From Spisula solida (Eukaryota > Mollusca > Bivalvia > Venerida > Mactridae): DNA of 64,000 bases. The notes beneath the pieces were generated by a model that did not search any database, was not told the DNA's origin, and saw nothing but the letters and a program-made list of their open reading frames with translations. Shown here one piece after another: positions 24,926-37,519 of this stretch. The position numbers and the translations under genes were made by a program. Location: positions 37,564,551-37,628,550 of the forward strand of contig OX365945.1 in assembly GCA_947247005.1 (NCBI GenBank), written 5' to 3'. Each line of letters begins with the position of its first letter. The stretch's first letter is position 1.

Positions 24926-26962
24926 AAGCATCAAAGACGGCGCACATGTTTTTTTCAACGGTAATATTTATATGTCAAGACTGATCAGTGTTTATAACGC
25001 AGCATGTATAGTGCTAACAAGATTTCACTTTTAGGGCTTCTCAGTTTTTATAAAAGCCAGTAGTAAATTTGAAGTATAATAAGTGAACAGTTGAAAAGTG
25101 TGTATCAGTATTATGACCATAATGTTGTTCTTTTATTCCTGCTTGATAAATTTGCTTTATCAATATGCAAGGGTAAATGTGATGAATTTGGTTAATGTGT
25201 TTAAGATTATGGTAACTGTGTCTAAAGAATTTAAATTTAAAGAAATCAAATCACTGAGAATTGCAACCAATACAGAAGTCCCCTACCGATGTGAAGCCAT
25301 GACCTTTTTATTATTTTCAGTGCTTCTGTTGTCATGGCAACCACAATTCCTGTCAAATTGAAGCATTAATTAATGATCTCTATACATATACCATAAACTG
25401 TCAAAATAGCATTGATAAGTTTTGGTTTATACAAAGATCCAGTTAAAGGAAAGTAATTTAACTATTTCTGTATCCATAGCAACCACAATTTTTGTCAGAA
25501 TAAAATAAATTAAGTGTACACGTTCATACATATTAAAACTGATGAATACCAATTTGCTTTCCGGTACAACAAATAATGTTTAATTGATCACCGATAGAGC
25601 CGAAAAGCAAAATACTGATATGATTTTTCATGATATTCGACTTCGACTGGTACACTTAGCCAGACTAATACTTATATGTTGGATACATAAAACTTGCTTT
25701 CCGGTACAAACTATAATGTTTAATTAACCACCGGTAAAGCTTTGTGGGAATTAAATAAAACCAAATAGTCGTTGATTTATGAATTTATTCTTAGTTTGCT
25801 TTAAAATAATTTTTAAGCACCTTTATCGGTATTGGCAAGCGCTTTAGAGGCGATGATGTAAAGGGGTAACAAAGTTTAGAAACGAAGCTTTAAAAAAAGC
25901 GTAGCACTGTTACGTAAATACATGGGCACATTTACGGTTACGTTATTACATGGAGACATTTTTCGCCTCATACCATATGACGGCGCGTTTCCCGCGCCGT
26001 CAATAATCAATACTTTAAGGTGATTCCCAAATTTTTCGGTACAAGAGGTATCAAACACCTGATTTTTATGAAGAACAGACTCATGATAGTGATTGTGCAA
26101 ACCCGTAACAGTTTTGCCCGGCTAGTTTTTAAGATATTTTTAGATTTTGGGAAAAAACCCTAAAAACTGATATTTGCATTTTACCGAAAAAGTTTGACAT
26201 TTTATTTCTTGAAACTTGGCATGCACGAAATTTCGTATATACGGAATCACACGATAACGTTTGTTTTAAAATATGCATGTTATATGTATTTTTAAACGAT
26301 ATTTTAAAATATGTGATTTTTCATTTTTAAGTTATACGAAAAAAATAGTTGAACAACATACTGTTTTCGTACATGCAACCAGTAGAGTAACTATTATAGA
26401 AGTTTTATCACAAATTTCATGGCAGTTGCTCGGCTAGATTTTTTTGATTGACACTTTATTAATTTCTGAAATGTCGAAAACCAATACGTTGTATCCAGTT
26501 TTCGCGATAATTTGTGTTTGAAAAATATGTATATTTAAAGAAGAGCCCAGTTTTAGCTATATGCTCTTTTGCATTAGCTAGTCTATATTCTTACGAAATA
26601 AATGCAAAGAACCTTCCTCTTAAGTAGTCGGGATGCTTGCTAAACAAATATTAAAACTTGGATAAAATTTTGTGTGGGCGCGTTATAAAACGTTTCACAT
26701 ACGTTGTAGCTAGTATTCGCGAGTGTTGGTGTTTCAACGTTTGGAATAAATGGCACATAAAATTGCTGCTATAGCTTTATTATAATATAATATAGTAATA
26801 ACTATACAGTAAATCGCGATTTTAAGACATGAGAACATGCTAACGAATCAATTTTTAATTTTTCGGACTTTTTTATCATGGTAGTCAGACGCTTTCAATA
26901 CGTCTTATTTACACCGATGTCCAAACTTCCGCTCAAATGAAGAGTTTGCAATCACCTTAATA
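24926..26962. other. 2.0-kb insert, unit B
   Basis: Near-identical to the unit A insert. It carries the same 693-bp deletion relative to C, the hairpin at 25978-26002, and a few private changes (for example GCCCGGCTAG near 26117 for GCTCGGCTAG). Confidence 0.65.
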
Positions 26963-27442
26963 CATGAACAATCGTTATCAGACGAACAGTTAGTAACTCT
27001 TATGACAGACCCGTCACTGCCGTCAGTTCGGACCCTACGGATCCACTAGCGTTGACACCTAGTATGTTACGGTTAATGAAACCCATCTAGAGTCTACCGG
27101 TTGGTAATTTCGAGAGACAAGACAACTATACGAAACGATGGTGGAAAAAAGTCCAATATCTTGCCAACATGATCTGGCGACGATGGATTCGCGAATACTT
27201 ACCTATACATTTGTATTACAATCCCGCAAAAATGGCAGCGTAAGACGACTATCATAAGGCCAGGGGAAGTGGTTCTCGTAGCCGACGAGAATGTTCCCAG
27301 AGGACAGTGGAACCTTTGGAGGGTAGTCGAAGTAAATTTAGGCCATGACGGACTTGTTCGTAGCTGTGTGGTAAAAACCCGTGTGTCCCAATTAGTTAAG
27401 CCAATAACTAAAGTGTGTCTGCTTGAAGGATCAGAAAATTAA
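26963..27442 (+). pseudogene. BEL/Pao C-terminal (DUF5641-type) fragment, unit B
   Basis: Same reading as in unit A (VLVADENVPRGQWNLW, LVKPITKVCLLEG) with the same frame break and terminal TAA (27440-27442). It differs from A at a few bases shared with C, for example AAAACCCGTG for AAAATCCGTG. Confidence 0.85.
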
Positions 27443-27514
27443 ATATAGATATATACAGTATTTAACTGGATTTCGCACAAATCAATTTAGGAGTTTAATT
27501 ATTCCTACTATTGT

Positions 27515-27753
27515 AGTGTCTTCAGTGAGGTAAGTTGAACCTATCTAGAACCTTTTCCTCTGACCTTCCGTGGCTCTTAATTGAGACAGTCTGTAATTCA
27601 TCGTATAGAGGCTGCTTGGGAATTCTTTCTTCTGTCATGCAAACGATATGGCCTATCCAGCGGACCTGTGACTGTTGCCAAATGACATACTCTGAAGTGA
27701 GGTTAGCACGTGAAAACCCTTCTGTGTCTGGAATCCTGTCTTGCCATCTTATG
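27515..27753 (-). pseudogene. LINE 3' coding fragment, unit C
   Basis: As in units A and B, but with a three-base loss near 27545 (ATCTAGAACC for ATCTTTGAACC) that lengthens the open frame by a few codons, and one residue change (WQQSQVRW for LQQSQVRW). Confidence 0.8.
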
Positions 27754-30700
27754 TAAGGGGTACATGTGGGTATACATTTGATGGACACAGCCATTCCTGG
27801 CCATAATGAAGAACATACTAGTTACATATGGGTACAGCTATTCCTAACCATATGGGCTACATACTACATATCATGGTAGAGCCATTCCTAGTAATATGAG
27901 GGTACATACAACAGATAGGTACAGCCGTCCCTGGTAATATGGGGGTACATACAGCAGATGGGTACAGCCGTCCCTGGTAATATGGTGGTACATACAACAG
28001 ATGGGTACAGCCGTCCCTGGTAATATGGTGGTACATACAACAGATGGGTACAGCCGTCCCTGGTAATATGGGGGTACATACAACAGATGGGTACAGCTAT
28101 TCCTAACCAAATGGGCTACTTACTACAGATTGGTACAGCTATTCCTAACCAAATGGGCTACATACTACAGATGGGTACTGCTATTCCTGACCAAATTGGG
28201 TACACACTACAGATGGGTACTGCTATTTCTAACCAAATTGGGTACACACTACAGATGGGTACTGCTATTCCTAACCAAATTGGGTACACACTACAGATGG
28301 GTACTGCTATTCCTGACCAAATTGGGTACACACTACAGATGGGTACAGCCATTCCTGGTAGTATGGGGGTTACACCACAGATGGGTACAGACATTCCTGG
28401 TAATATGGGGGTACATACAGTAGATGGGTACTGCTATTCCTAACCAAATGGGGTACACACTACTGATGGGAACTGCTATTCCTGACTAAATGGGGTACAT
28501 ACTACAGATGGGTACAGCCAGTCCTGATAATATGGGGGCACATACTACAGATGGGTACAGCCATTCCTGGTAATATAGGGGTAAATACTACAAATGGGTA
28601 TTGCTTTTCCTGACCAAATGGGGTACACACTACTGATGGGAACTGCTATTCCTGACTAAATGGGGTACACACTACAGATGGGTACAGTCAGTCCTGATAA
28701 TATTGGGGCACATACTACAGATGGGTACAGCCATTCCTGGTAATATAGGGGTACATACTACAAATGTGTATTGCTTTTCCTGACCAAATGGGATACACAC
28801 TACAGATGGGTACAGCTATTCCTGGTAATATATAGAAGTACACACTAGTAGTAGTGAAACTAAAGATAGGTACTGCTATACTTGACCAAATTGGGTACAC
28901 ACTACAGATGGGTACAGCCATTCCTGGTAATATGGGGATACATACAGCAGATGGGTACAGACATTCCTGGTAATATGGGGGTACATACAACAGAATGGTA
29001 CAGTCATTCCTGGTAATATGGGGGTACATACATTAGATGGGTACAGCCGTCCCTGGTAATATGGAGGTACATACAACAGGTGGGTACAGCCATTCCTGGT
29101 AATATGGGGGTACATACAACAGATGGGTACAGCCATTCCTGATAATATGGGGGTACATACAACAGAAGGGTACAGCCATTCCTGGTAATATGGGGATACA
29201 TACAACAGATGGATACAGCCATTCCTGGTAATATGGGGGTACATACAACAGATGGGTACATTCATCCCTGGTAACATGGGGGTACATACAACAGATGGGT
29301 ACAGCCATTTCTGGTAATATGGGTGTACATACAACAGATGGGTACAGCCATTCCTGGTAATATGGGGGTACATACAACAGATGGATACAGCCGTCCCTGG
29401 TAATATGGTGGTACATACAGCAAATGGGTACATTCATCCCTGGTAACATGGGGGTACATACAACAGATGGGTACAGCCATTCCTGGTAATGTGGGGGTAC
29501 ATACAACAGATGGGTACAGCCGTCCCTGGTAATATGGTGGTACATACAGCAGATGGGTACAGCCATCCCTGGTAATATGGTGGTACATACCACAGATGGG
29601 TACAGCCGTCCCTGGTAATATGGAGGTACATACAACAGATGGGTACAGCCGTCCCTTGTAATATGGAGGTACATACAACAGATAGGTACAGCCGTCCCTG
29701 GTAATATGGAGGTACATACAACAGATAGGTACAGCAATTCCTGGTAATATGGAGGTACATACAGCAGATGGGTACAGCCGTCCCTGGTAATATGGGGGTA
29801 CATACAACAGATGGATACAGCCATCCCTGGTAATATGGAGGTACATACAGCAGATGGGTACAGCCATTCCTGGTAATATGGTGGTACATACAACAGATGG
29901 GTACAGCCATTCCTGGTAATATGGGGGTACATACAACAGATGGGTACAGCCGTCCCTGGTAATATGGAGGTACATACAACAGATGGGTACAGCCGTCCCT
30001 GGTAATATGGAGGTACATACAGCAGATGGGTACAGCCATTCCTGGTAATATGGTGGTACATACAACAGATGGGTACAGCCATTCCTGGTAATATGGGGGT
30101 ACATACAACAGATGGGTACAGCCGTCCCTGGTAATATGGAGGTACATACAACAGATGGGTACAGCCGTCCCTTGTAATATGGAGGTACATACAGCAGATG
30201 GGTACAGCCGTCCCTGGTAATATGGAGGTACATACAACAGATAGGTACAGCCGTCCCTGGTAATATGGAGGTACATACAACAGATAGGTACAGCAATTCC
30301 TGGTAATATGGAGGTACATACAACAGATAGGTACAGCCGTCCCTGGTAATATGGTGGTACATACAGCAGATGGGTACAGCCATTCCTGGTAATATGGAGG
30401 TACATACAACAGATAGGTACAGCCGTCCCTGGTAATATGGAGGTACATACAACAGATAGGTACAGCCGTCCCTGGTAATATGGAGGTACATACAACAGAT
30501 AGGTACAGCCGTCCCTGGTAACATGGGGGTACATACAACAGATGGGTACAGTCATTCCTGGTAATATGGAGGTACATACAACAGATAGGTACAGCCGTCC
30601 CTGGTAATATGGAGGTACATACAACAGATGGGTACAGCCGTCCCTGGTAATATGGTGGTACATACAGCAGATGGGTACAGCCATTCCTGGTAATATGGGG

Positions 30701-31276
30701 GTACATACAACAGATGGGTACAGCCGTCCCTGGTAATATGGGGGTACATACAACAGATGGATACAGCCGTCCCTGGTAATATGGTGGTACATACAGCAGA
30801 TGGGTACAGCCATTTCTGGTAATATGGGGGTACATACAACAGATGGGTACAGCCGTCCCTGGTAATATGGTGGTACATACAACAGATGGGTACAGCCATT
30901 CCTGGTAATATGGAGGTACATACAACAGATGTGTACAGCCGTCCCTGGTAATATGGAGGTACATACAACAGATGGGTACAGCCGTCCCTGGTAATATGGA
31001 GGTACATACATCAGATGGGTACAGCCGTCCCTGGTAATATGGAGGTACATACAGCAGATGGGTACAGACATTCCTGGTAATGTGGGGGTACATACAATAG
31101 ATGAGTACAGCCATTTCTGGTAATATTGGGGTACATACAATAGATGAGTTCAGCCATTCCTGGTAATATGGGGGTACATACAGCAGATGGGTTCAGCCAT
31201 TTCTGGTAATATTGGGGTACATACAATAGATGAGTTCAGCCATTCCTGGTAATATGGGGGTACATACAGCAGATAA
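27754..31276. repeat. 43-bp satellite array C (~3.5 kb)
   Basis: Same monomers, edges and 42-bp sub-array (28088-28340) as array B and nearly the same length. GTACAGCAATTCC is at 29729 and 30288, the same 559-bp spacing as in B. The similar sizes of B and C suggest the ~3.5-kb array is ancestral and A is the expanded one. Confidence 0.95.
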
Positions 31277-31472
31277 CAAACTTCGTGTAGGGAGGAGATC
31301 GTGAATTAAGACGTTCGATTAAGGAATGGAACCAGTCTGAAATCGGTAGATACATGTTTATGGTTCAGCAACAAATTGACTGGAAATTTTATCCCCCAGC
31401 CGCTAGTCATATGGGCGGAGCTTGGGAACGGTAAATTCGTTCAACTAGAACAACAAGACTAACTTTGATGCA
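31277..31472 (+). pseudogene. BEL/Pao-type integrase fragment, unit C
   Basis: Same as unit B, with both the TAG after TNFV and the TAA at 31432-31434 after WER. Interrupted at 31473 by the insert. Confidence 0.85.
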
Positions 31473-32096
31473 AAGCATCAAAGACGGCGCACATGTTTTT
31501 TTCAACGGTAATATTTATATGTCAAGACTGATCAGTGTTTATAACGAAGCATGTATAGTGCTAACAAGATTTCACTTTTAGGGCTTCTCAGTTTATAAAA
31601 GCCAGTAGTAAATTTGAAGTATAATAAGTGAACAGTTGAAAAGTGTGTATCAGTATTATGACCATAATGTTGTTCTTTTATTCCTGCTTGATAAATTTGC
31701 TTTATCAATATGCAAGGGTAAATGTGATGAATTTGGTTAATGTGTTTAAGATTATGGTAACTGTGTCTAAAGAATTTAAATTTAAAGAAATCAAATCACT
31801 GAGAATTGCAACCAATACAGAAGTCCCCTACCGATGTGAAGCCATGACCTTTTTATTATTTTCAGTGCTTCTGTTGTCATGGCAACCACAATTCCTGTCA
31901 AATTGAAGCATTAATGAATGATCTCTATACATATACCATAAACTGTCAAAATAGCATTGATAAGTTTTGGTTTATACAAAGATCCAGTTAAAGGAAAGTA
32001 ATTTAACTATTTCTGTATCCATAGCAACCACAATTTTTGTCAGAATAAAATAAATTAAGTGTACACGTTCATACATATTAAAACTGATGAATACCA

Positions 32097-32536
32097 ATTT
32101 GCTTTCCGGTACAACAAATAATGTTTAATTGATCACCGATAGAGCCGAAAAGCAAAATACTGATATGATTTTTCATGATATTCGACTTCGACTTCGACTG
32201 GTACACTTAGCCAGACTAATACTTATATGTTGGATACATAAAACTTGCTTTCCGGTACAAACTATAATGTTTAATTAACCACCGGTAAAGCCGGAAAGCA
32301 AATTACTGATATAATTTTTCATGATATTCGACTGGTGCACCTAGTAAGCGTAACTTTTTATTACATGCCATGCACCCATATCTGCAAATATAAATATTGC
32401 ATACTTATATACTATACATGTATTATGTTGAGACACTTACAGTGAAGTAGTAATTACATGAAAGTTCTTTAAACCAACTTGCTTTCCGATACAAAAAAAA
32501 ACGTTTAATTGATCATCGAAGGAGCCGGAAAGCAAA
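32097..32536. repeat. three direct copies of a TTTGCTTTCCGG hairpin motif
   Basis: Copies at 32097-32156, 32244-32303 and 32478-32536. Each starts CTTGCTTTCCGG or TTTGCTTTCCGG and ends CCGGAAAGCAAA (the first reads CCGAAAAGCAAA), so each can fold into a stem of about 12 bp with a loop of about 35 nt. Each is followed by ATTCGAC(T)GGTRCACYTAG. In A and B only the first is complete. Confidence 0.7.
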
Positions 32537-33221
32537 TTACTGATATAATATTTTATGATATTCGACTGGTACACTTAGACAGGTATACATGAACACTTTA
32601 ATACTAATATTATTTATTTATTTATTTAGGTCTTATCATTGTACAGCATACATACAATATTAATGACCAGGATGCTATTTAGGCCACGCATATTGCACAG
32701 TTTGTTCATTGTAATTTCATTTTTTTCATTGTCACGTCTTGTAGGAATTAAATAAAGTCAATTGTCGTTGATTTCTGAATTTATTCTTCATTTGCTTAAA
32801 AGCTATTTCTAAATAGCTTATCAGTGTTCGCAAACGTTTTCGAGATATTTGGTGAATTGGGGTAGTTAGGTTAAGAAACGGAGCTACGCAAAAAGCGTAG
32901 CCTAACTTTTGAGACACGTTTCCGTTGAGGCCATGACTATTGCATAGTTTGTTCATTGTAATTACAGTTTTTCCATTGTAAAGCTTTGTGGGAATTAAAT
33001 AAAACCAAATAGTCGTTGATTTATGAATTTATTCTTAGTTTGCTTTAAAATAATTTTTAAGCACCTTTATCGGTATTGGCAAGCGCTTTAGAGGCGATGA
33101 TGTAAAGGGGTAACAAAGTTTAGAAACGAAGCTTTAAAAAAAGCGTAGCACTGTTACGTAAATACATGGGCACATTTACGGTTACGTTATTACATGGAGA
33201 CATTTTTCGCCTCATACCATA

Positions 33222-33246
33222 TGACGGCGCGTTTCCCGCGCCGTCA
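33222..33246. other. perfect 10-bp GC-rich hairpin, unit C copy
   Basis: Same TGACGGCGCG / CGCGCCGTCA stem as in units A and B. Confidence 0.6.
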
Positions 33247-34205
33247 ATAATCAATACTTTAAGGTGATTCCCAAATGTTTCGGTACAAGAGGTATCAAAC
33301 ACCTGATTTTTATGAAGAACAGACTCATGATAGTGATTGTGCAAACCCGTAACAGTTTTGCTCGGCTAGTTTTTAAGATATTTTTAGATTTTGGGAAAAA
33401 CCCTAAAAACTGATATTTGCATTTTACCGAAAAAGTTTGACATTTTATTTCTTGAAACTTGGCATGCACGAAATTTCGTATATACGGAATCACACGATAA
33501 CGTTTGTTTTAGAATATGCATGTTATATGTATTTTTAAACGATATTTTAAAATATGTGATTTTTCATTTTTAAGTTATACGAAAAAAATAGTTGAACAAC
33601 ATACTGTTTTCGTACATGCAACCAGTAGAGTAACTATTATAGAAGTTTTATCACAAATTTCATGGCAGTTGCTCGGCTAGATTTTTTTGATTGACACTTT
33701 ATTAATTTCTGAAATGTCGAAAACCAATACGTTGTATCCAGTTTTCGCGATAATTTGTGTTTGAAAAATATGTATATTTAAAGAAGAGCCCAGTTTTAGC
33801 TATATGCTCTTTTGCATTAGCTAGTCTATATTCTTACGAAATAAATGCAAAGAACCTTCCTCTTAAGTAGTCGGGATGCTTGCTAAACAAATATTAAAAC
33901 TTGGATAAAATTTTGTGTGGGCGCGTTATAAAACGTTTCACATACGTTGTAGCTAGTATTCGCGAGTGTTGGTGTTTCAACGTTTGGAATAAATGGCACA
34001 TAAAATTGCTGCTATAGCTTTATTATAATATAATATAGTAATAACTATACAGTAAATCGCGATTTTAAGACATGAGAACATGCTAACGAATCAATTTTTA
34101 ATTTTTCGGACTTTTTTATCATGGTAGTCAGACGCTTTCAATACGTCTTATTTACACCGATGTCCAAACTTCCGCTCAAATGAAGAGTTTGCAATCACCT
34201 TAATA

Positions 34206-34685
34206 CATGAACAATCGTTATCAGACGAACAGTTAGTAACTCTTATGACAGACCCGTCACTGCCGTCAGTTCGGACCCTACGGATCCACTAGCGTTGACA
34301 CCTAGTATGTTACGGTTAATGAAACCCATCTAGAGTCTACCGGTTGGTAATTTCGAGAGACAAGACAACTATACGAAACGATGGTGGAAAAAAGTCCAAT
34401 ATCTTGCCAACATGATCTGGCGACGATGGATTCGCGAATACTTACCTATACATTTGTATTACAATCCCGCAAAAATGGCAGCGTAAGACGACTATCATAA
34501 GGCCAGGGGACGTGGTTCTCGTAGCCGACGAGAATGTTCCCAGAGGACAGTGGAACCTTTGGAGGGTAGTCGAAGTAAATTTAGGCCATGACGGACTTAT
34601 TCGTAGCTGTGTGGTAAAAACCCGTGTGTCCCAATTAGTTAAGCCAATAACTAAAGTGTGTCTGCTTGAAGGATCAGAAAATTAA
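34206..34685 (+). pseudogene. BEL/Pao C-terminal (DUF5641-type) fragment, unit C
   Basis: Same as in A and B, ending at TAA 34683-34685, with one private residue change (GHDGLIRSC for GHDGLVRSC). The sequence downstream is the only place in the window where the 3' flank of this BEL/Pao copy is uninterrupted. Confidence 0.85.
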
Positions 34686-35021
34686 ATATAGATATATACA
34701 GTATTTAACTGGATTTCGCACAAATCAATTTAGGAGTTTAATTTTTCCTACTATTGTTTGATTCATTGATGATCTAATTTCTCTGGTTTATGGGGTATGT
34801 TGCTACTGACTTCGCATCGTAAAAGTGATACAGTTGGTTGATAAATATGTTATTTTTCCATGATTTTTTCTAGTCAATTAATTTGATTGTCAAGTCAGCT
34901 TGATATTTAATTGTCAAATGTTATTATTATGTGACCGTTAGGCCTGATGATTATTGTAAATGTGATTTGTCATGTCGTAAGATAATTGTGGTTTGAGAAG
35001 TCTATGATGCATGTTTAGTTA
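34686..35021. other. flank after the BEL/Pao fragment; possible LTR remnant
   Basis: No reading frame or repeat is recognised. By position, directly after the last BEL/Pao codons, this is where the 3' LTR would be expected. With no second LTR in the window I cannot test that. Confidence 0.3.
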
Positions 35022-36480
35022 ATACATCTGCACATCTGTCGTAACCGCTCCAGCTGTCCAATATCGGTATTTGTGACATTTAGAACATCAGCTCCATGCA
35101 TAAACCTTGGCGCAACAAAAGTCTTCCACATTTTGTAGGCAACCTAAGGAGAGAGACCTCTTCTGGCATTCAGACCTGGGCCTAGTAGAGAGTATATAGT
35201 ATTTCTGCCTGTCTGGATGCGCTCTGCAATGTTGAGTTTGTTTCTTGAGTTACGAGATATACGAAGGTGTATAACCGATTCTTTATAGTTAATCATAGAG
35301 TCATTTATTGCTACTAACGGTTTCATGGTGTTTCTGAGGGATAGGATGTCAGACTTCTCTGGGTTAATGGTAACTAGATTGTGTGCCGAACGAAAGTCCA
35401 CTATGTCAAGGAGTGATTGCATTTCATGACCATTTCCAGCTAGTAGAGCTATGTCATCAGCACATGTTGGCGCAGCTACTTGTATGTTACCTATGGAGGC
35501 ATATAATCCACTATTCTGTATGTCATTCAGGGTACTGTTATTATAGCATTTATGAAGGGAAGTTGATAACTTTGCTCCTTGTTTAGTCCCTTGCAGTAGT
35601 GAAAATTCTTCTGCGAGTTGTCCGTCCCATTTGACTCTTACCGTCGATTCTCGATATAAATTGCGTAGGATAATCCGTTGGTGGCCGGTGACCCCAAGGT
35701 GGTAAAGTTTATTAAACAGTATGTTGTGGTCTACCGTGTCAAATGCTTTTTGGGCATCCAGCGTTGTTAGGAGGAGGGATTGTTTGTCTATTGCATATTG
35801 ATTGATGGTTTCTGATACAATGAATGCTGTATTTAGGGAAGAACGTTTTCAATGAAGCCTCTTTGAAGTCTATTTTGCTGTGGGTTAAAAATACCATCTA
35901 GCCGGTCTTTGAGAATTGACTCTAGTATTTTCATAACTGTGTATGTGACAAACATTCCTCGGTACTAGTAGTATCCAAGGATAAACTTATCTTTCCCCTT
36001 CTTATGTACTGGGGTGAGTACCCCACTTTTGAGGGCTTGTGGAACATCCAGATCTACCAGAATTTCATTAATGATTTCCTTTAATGTTGGAGCTACTTCT
36101 TCTCTCCCATACTTCAGGTCTTCATCCGCGATGTAGTATGTGTCACAGGATTTTCCATTACTTACATCTTAAATTGCTTTGATGATACATTTGTCCGTGA
36201 CTGGTCCCATGGGGGGTTCCATGTACCCGCTCACGTTTTTCAATCACTGTATTTTGTATGGTAGAAAGGTTCACCTTACTGAGTGGTTCTATAGTGTCAG
36301 TTTTGGATATAGCAAGTTTTTGAAAATGAGTTTGCCAAGCGTCTAGTATTTCAGTGGGTTCAGTAATTTCCTTTTCGTCCTCTCTCTGGAGTTGCACTGG
36401 TCCTGTGTTATTCTTTCGTTGTGCTTTGATTGCTTTGTAGAATACTTTCGAATCATCTTCAGGTGCCTGATACTCGATAG
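35022..36480 (-). pseudogene. non-LTR retrotransposon reverse transcriptase, decayed
   Basis: Minus-strand reading in several frames gives, in order: DSKVFYKAIKAQRKNNTGPV (about 36430), DAWQTHFQKLA (about 36340), GVLTPVHKKGKDKF (about 36010), LDAQKAFDTVDHNILFNKLY (RT motif A, about 35740), QGTKQGAKLS (motif B, about 35590), CADDIALLAG (motif C; YADD has become CADD, about 35460), NPEKSDILSL (about 35370) and YSLLGPGLNARRGLSP (about 35150). The order and content are those of a LINE RT. Frame shifts and stops separate the motifs, so it is inactive. Endonuclease and 3' end are missing. It differs from the LINE fragment at 2449-3050, so it is a separate element. Confidence 0.85.
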
Positions 36481-37265
36481 TTTAACACACACATGAAATC
36501 GGCGAGTTATCTGAGCCGATTATCGTTCGCGTGATTTTTTTTTAAAAAAACGCGTCAACTTTAAACCGTTTTACACCTATTCTCAGAATACACGGTCATT
36601 TCCAAATGAAAGAACCCCTAAAATATATAATTTCTTCGCCACTACTTCTATCATTTATCTTCCCGAACAAACATGTATTAAAAATATTTAGGACTCAAAT
36701 GTAAGAAATATAGTTTTAAGAGAGATTTTATCATTTTAAGTGATGATCAATCTTCTCAGTCCTAATTTTGTTCCAAATACTCAAATATATGTTTCTACAG
36801 AGCTAATTGAACATGACAATATGACAATGTATGATAAGTGTTATTACATCAATTAATTATCATCATGTAATCATATTAAAATATACTTTATCTAAAACAG
36901 GCGAAATCTTATTTTAGATACGTCTTAAACTTAAAACACCAGTTTCACACAATTTATTAAAATATCATCACGACTTTAATGTTAAATGACCAAAACTGAT
37001 ACAATATAGGAAATGATTGTGTTAATAAAGTCTTCAGATGTGTTTCAGCTATTATCTACTTTTATGTTCACATCCCGATGATATATATGACACAATAACA
37101 CCGGAGAAGCTGGTAACGTATATTACACGTATTAGTAACGTATATTACAAAGGCGTGTCTATCATGCTATAACAAGAAAAAAACGAAAGAAAAACAAAAT
37201 TTTATATACTGTAGTCACGACCAAAAACCAATTTTGAAGAAAGAAACAAATTTATTATTTACTTT
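36481..37265. other. AT-rich intergenic DNA
   Basis: No gene seen. ACACCTATTCTCAGAATACAC at about 36573 has an inverted near-match at about 47616, too short to define an element. GTAACGTATATTACA occurs twice near 37112-37151. Confidence 0.45.
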
Positions 37266-37441
37266 CAATGGATTATGGAGTTGTTTCAGTAAAAATAACA
37301 GTGAAATTACCACTTAGTTATTTTCACTGTTTTAGAAGCTGGTTCCGGTATCATGCAGAAAAAGACACCTAAAGTCAACGACGCCGGACTTCAAAATATG
37401 CGTTACGTCATCATGACGTCATAATTCTCACGCCTTGACTT
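37266..37441 (+). repeat. dispersed repeat, copy 1 (second copy at 58181)
   Basis: GATTATGGAG, TTATTTTCACTGTT, TAGAAGCTGGTTCC, ATGCAGAAAAAG and ATGACGTCATAATTCTCACG occur in the same order at 58181-58415. Both copies lie beside large inverted repeats, so the repeat may be a central part of a palindromic element. No coding potential. Confidence 0.75.
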
Positions 37442-37519
37442 TCCAATTTCGACGTGATTTTTTCCAATTAGGCCAATTACGGCACATTTTAAGAGAAATT
37501 GAGGCATATAATAAACAGA

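Larger units (their letters stand above)
20982..27514. repeat. segmental duplication unit B (6.5 kb)
   Basis: Second head-to-tail copy. It opens with the same AGTGTCTTCAGTGAGG breakpoint as A, joined directly to the CCTACTATTGT end of A. That novel junction recurs at the B/C boundary (27504-27520), as expected if one tandem duplication was later expanded by unequal exchange. B shares a 693-bp deletion with A but a stop codon with C. Confidence 0.9.
31473..34205. other. 2.7-kb insert, unit C (undeleted form)
   Basis: The longest version of the insert. It contains three direct copies of a CTTTCCGG hairpin motif, an (ATTT)n run near 32608, and two diverged tandem copies of a ~246-bp block (from about 32743 and 32989; shared GAATTAAATAAA, GTCGTTGATTT and GAATTTATTCTT). 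In A and B, 693 bp between two GTAAAGC sites (32285-32291 and 32978-32984) are gone, leaving one GTAAAGC. No ORF in it is recognisable. Confidence 0.7.
27515..34757. repeat. segmental duplication unit C (7.2 kb)
   Basis: Third unit. At its right end the shared sequence CCTACTATTGT (34747-34757) runs on into TTGATTCATTGATG rather than the AGTGTCTTC breakpoint, so C holds the original right flank of the duplicated segment. It keeps a 693-bp stretch missing from A and B. Confidence 0.9.

Noticed and set aside
33120..33344. 74-codon minus frame in the insert of unit C (also 19343-19567 and 25876-26100)
   Set aside because: It spans the GC-rich hairpin and resembles no known protein; too short and not independently conserved.
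34758..35021. BEL/Pao 3' LTR
   Set aside because: Position fits, but there is no second LTR or recognisable LTR boundary in the window to confirm it.
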